Positions 6,431 through 6,933 of a stretch of DNA of 6,933 nucleotides are shown here, piece by piece (within the stretch, counting starts at the first letter, position 1; the number at the start of each line of letters is the position of its first letter). Made by a program: the position numbers and the translations under genes. Origin of the DNA: an uncultured Veillonella sp. (GTDB taxonomy: Bacteria > Bacillota > Negativicutes > Veillonellales > Veillonellaceae); the NCBI GenBank assembly GCA_934216375.1, contig CAKQBP010000070.1, positions 1 through 6,933 of the forward strand, written 5' to 3'. The notes below the pieces were generated by a model that worked only from the letters and a program-made list of their open reading frames with translations, made no database searches and was not told the origin of the DNA.

Positions 6431-6444
6431 ACTCCCCTTACATG

Positions 6445-6474
6445 AAAAAAGGACTCCCAATGGAGTCCTTTTTT
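6445..6474. terminator. Strong intrinsic terminator (small RNA 3' end), symmetric
   Basis: GGACTCC (6451-6457) and GGAGTCC (6462-6468) form a 7-bp GC-rich stem with a CAAT tetraloop. Six A precede and six T follow, extending the pairing to 13 bp. It terminates plus-strand transcription and, being symmetric, could stop minus-strand read-through from the CODH gene. Confidence 0.92.
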
Positions 6475-6586
6475 CGTTGCTTCATAAACTTATACATATT
6501 GTTAAGTCTACATACATATTACCATAAGGGTTATAGTAAAGGGTTTGTAAGAACTCACGAATTAACAAGTAACACTATACTCTTTT
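6475..6586. other. Spacer between the two terminators, nothing assigned
   Basis: I see no gene, convincing promoter or strong hairpin here. The only pattern is a 9-bp direct repeat, ATACATATT, at 6492-6500 and 6512-6520, exactly 20 bp apart, plus a long-range TTGTTAA/TTAACAA pair (6499-6505, 6562-6568). Both are compatible with chance in AT-rich DNA. Confidence 0.4.
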
Positions 6587-6646
6587 AAAAAGAAAACGCT
6601 CAAAAGCTTAAGGAAATACGATAACCATTACGCTTTTAAGCGTTCT
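6587..6646 (-). terminator. Terminator hairpin of the CODH gene
   Basis: AACGCTCAAAAGC (6595-6607) pairs with GCTTTTAAGCGTT (6632-6644) with a single C-A mismatch, around a 24-nt loop. In the minus-strand direction it is followed by a T-rich run (complement of 6587-6596, TTTTCTTTTT). It lies 39-88 bases after the CODH stop codon. The loop is long for a terminator, but the stem and T-tract are convincing. A plus-strand TTCTTTTATT tail could make it bidirectional. Confidence 0.75.
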
Positions 6647-6682
6647 TTTATTACAAACTACAATTTATTAATTACTATCTTA

Positions 6683-6933
6683 CTATTTTACTTCAGCCCA
6701 ACCTAAAGCAGCACGCTTTTCATCGATATCTGCCAAGATTTTCTCAGCTACTTTAGCAGGATCCGTATTTACATACATAACAGAGCCTAAGATATCCTTA
6801 GTATCTTCTTTAAGCCATTTTGTAACAGCATCAGAGCCTTGTGTAGGTGGCTCAACGCAGTGGTAAGAGTTAATCCCCATCAAGCGGAAGCCAAGGGATG
6901 CATCAATACCTTTTTCGTTGGACCATTCAGGGC
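6683..6933 (-). CDS. cooS: Ni-dependent carbon monoxide dehydrogenase catalytic subunit CooS, C-terminal end (partial)
   Basis: The reading frame is open to the window edge and shows only the last 82 residues of a protein usually of about 630-680. It reads PEWSNEKGIDASLGFRLM, then VEPPTQGSDAVTKWL, KEDTKDILGSVMYVNTDPAK and AEKILADIDEKRAALG. This matches the CooS C-terminal pattern APEW-x2-EK, PP-x2-GS-x2-V, D(I/L)-x-G, (D/E)DP-x-A and ERR/EKR-x-LG. The enzyme interconverts CO and CO2 at a Ni-Fe-S C-cluster in the cytoplasm. The cluster ligands lie outside the window, so activity cannot be judged. Apparent internal starts (TTG/ATG near 6883) are only codons within the longer frame. Stop TAG at 6683-6685. 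A hybrid-cluster protein, which is related in fold, is a less likely alternative. Confidence 0.85.
   Translation of the reverse strand, partial: PEWSNEKGIDASLGFRLMGINSYHCVEPPTQGSDAVTKWLKEDTKDILGSVMYVNTDPAKVAEKILADIDEKRAALGWAEVK

Larger units (their letters stand above)
6306..6474 (+). ncRNA. Candidate stand-alone structured small RNA with C-rich loops (about 170 nt)
   Basis: The sequence folds by hand into a three-way junction. P1 pairs 6306-6314 with 6410-6418, one of the pairs being G-U; it extends to 6303/6421 if the start lies upstream. P2 is GGTAAC (6323-6328) with GTTGCC (6338-6343), loop of 9. P3 pairs 6346-6356 with 6398-6408, then continues past an internal bulge as ACAAGTA (6364-6370) with TACTTGT (6390-6396). 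A single-stranded tail and a strong terminator follow. Unpaired segments carry C-rich motifs: TTCCCT in the P2 loop, TCTCCCG in the P3 bulge, AACCCC in the P3 loop and CTCCCC in the tail. These are complementary to Shine-Dalgarno-like GGGGA/GGGAG sequences, a hallmark of many Gram-positive trans-acting small RNAs. A good -10 lies just upstream and no plus-strand gene follows. I do not recognise a known riboswitch or 6S RNA. The fold was done by eye, without energy calculation or covariation. Confidence 0.6.

Noticed and set aside
6420..6440. Minus-strand AAGGGGAGTGTTAG resembling the start of a yybP-ykoY (manganese) riboswitch
   Set aside because: Only the GGGGAG core matches. The required second conserved loop is absent, and the strong terminator lies upstream on that strand with no expression platform before the secreted-protein gene.
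6306..6474. 6S RNA or a known riboswitch in the structured intergenic RNA
   Set aside because: The fold is a three-way junction rather than one long hairpin with a central bubble, and I see no TPP, purine, SAM, cobalamin, manganese or fluoride core motifs. No plus-strand gene follows the terminator.
6492..6520. ATACATATT direct repeat 20 bp apart as a regulatory site
   Set aside because: It is short, AT-rich and not next to a convincing promoter; it could easily be chance.
6683..6883. A complete 66-residue small protein
   Set aside because: The frame continues without a stop to the window edge, and the added residues (PEWSNEKGIDASLGF) match the CooS C-terminal region, so this is the end of a larger gene.

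Overview
The window looks like a chromosomal piece of a low-GC anaerobic Firmicute of the Negativicutes, most likely a Veillonella. This is an inference from remembered gene content: a YhaO/YhaN pair, a biotin synthase of the kind found in obligate anaerobes, and a nickel carbon monoxide dehydrogenase. AT-rich spacers and strong GGAGG or GGGG ribosome binding sites fit. No phylogenetic test was possible.

Layout. Positions 1-102 hold no gene I can assign, only a short tandem repeat. On the minus strand, yhaO (2975-4246, an Mre11/SbcD-like metallophosphoesterase) and yhaN (103-2988, an SMC/Rad50-like ATPase) overlap and form an operon read right to left. An AT-rich divergent control region (4247-4568) separates them from bioB (4569-5597, plus strand). 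The bioB promoter is nearly consensus and lies among several GTTnACAA half-sites, as expected for biotin-repressor (BirA) control. A perfect 16-bp bidirectional terminator (5681-5719) ends bioB and also serves the convergent gene 5718-6080, a small secreted protein on the minus strand. That gene has a long leader containing a 15-bp inverted repeat.

The 600 bases between the secreted-protein gene and the next CDS are not empty. On the plus strand they carry an AT-rich palindrome, a consensus -10 box, a sequence that folds by hand into a three-way junction with C-rich unpaired segments, and a strong intrinsic terminator. No plus-strand gene follows. I read this as a free-standing small RNA of about 170 nt (6306-6474), possibly one that binds Shine-Dalgarno sequences, and it is the best candidate here for something undescribed. 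The right edge (6683-6933, minus strand) is the C-terminal end of a Ni-CODH (CooS), with its own terminator hairpin at 6587-6646.

Functionally, YhaO and YhaN should act together on DNA ends as a nuclease-ATPase pair, with YhaN probably tied to the membrane. BioB completes biotin synthesis without other bio genes nearby. The secreted protein, the small RNA and CooS appear to be independent units.
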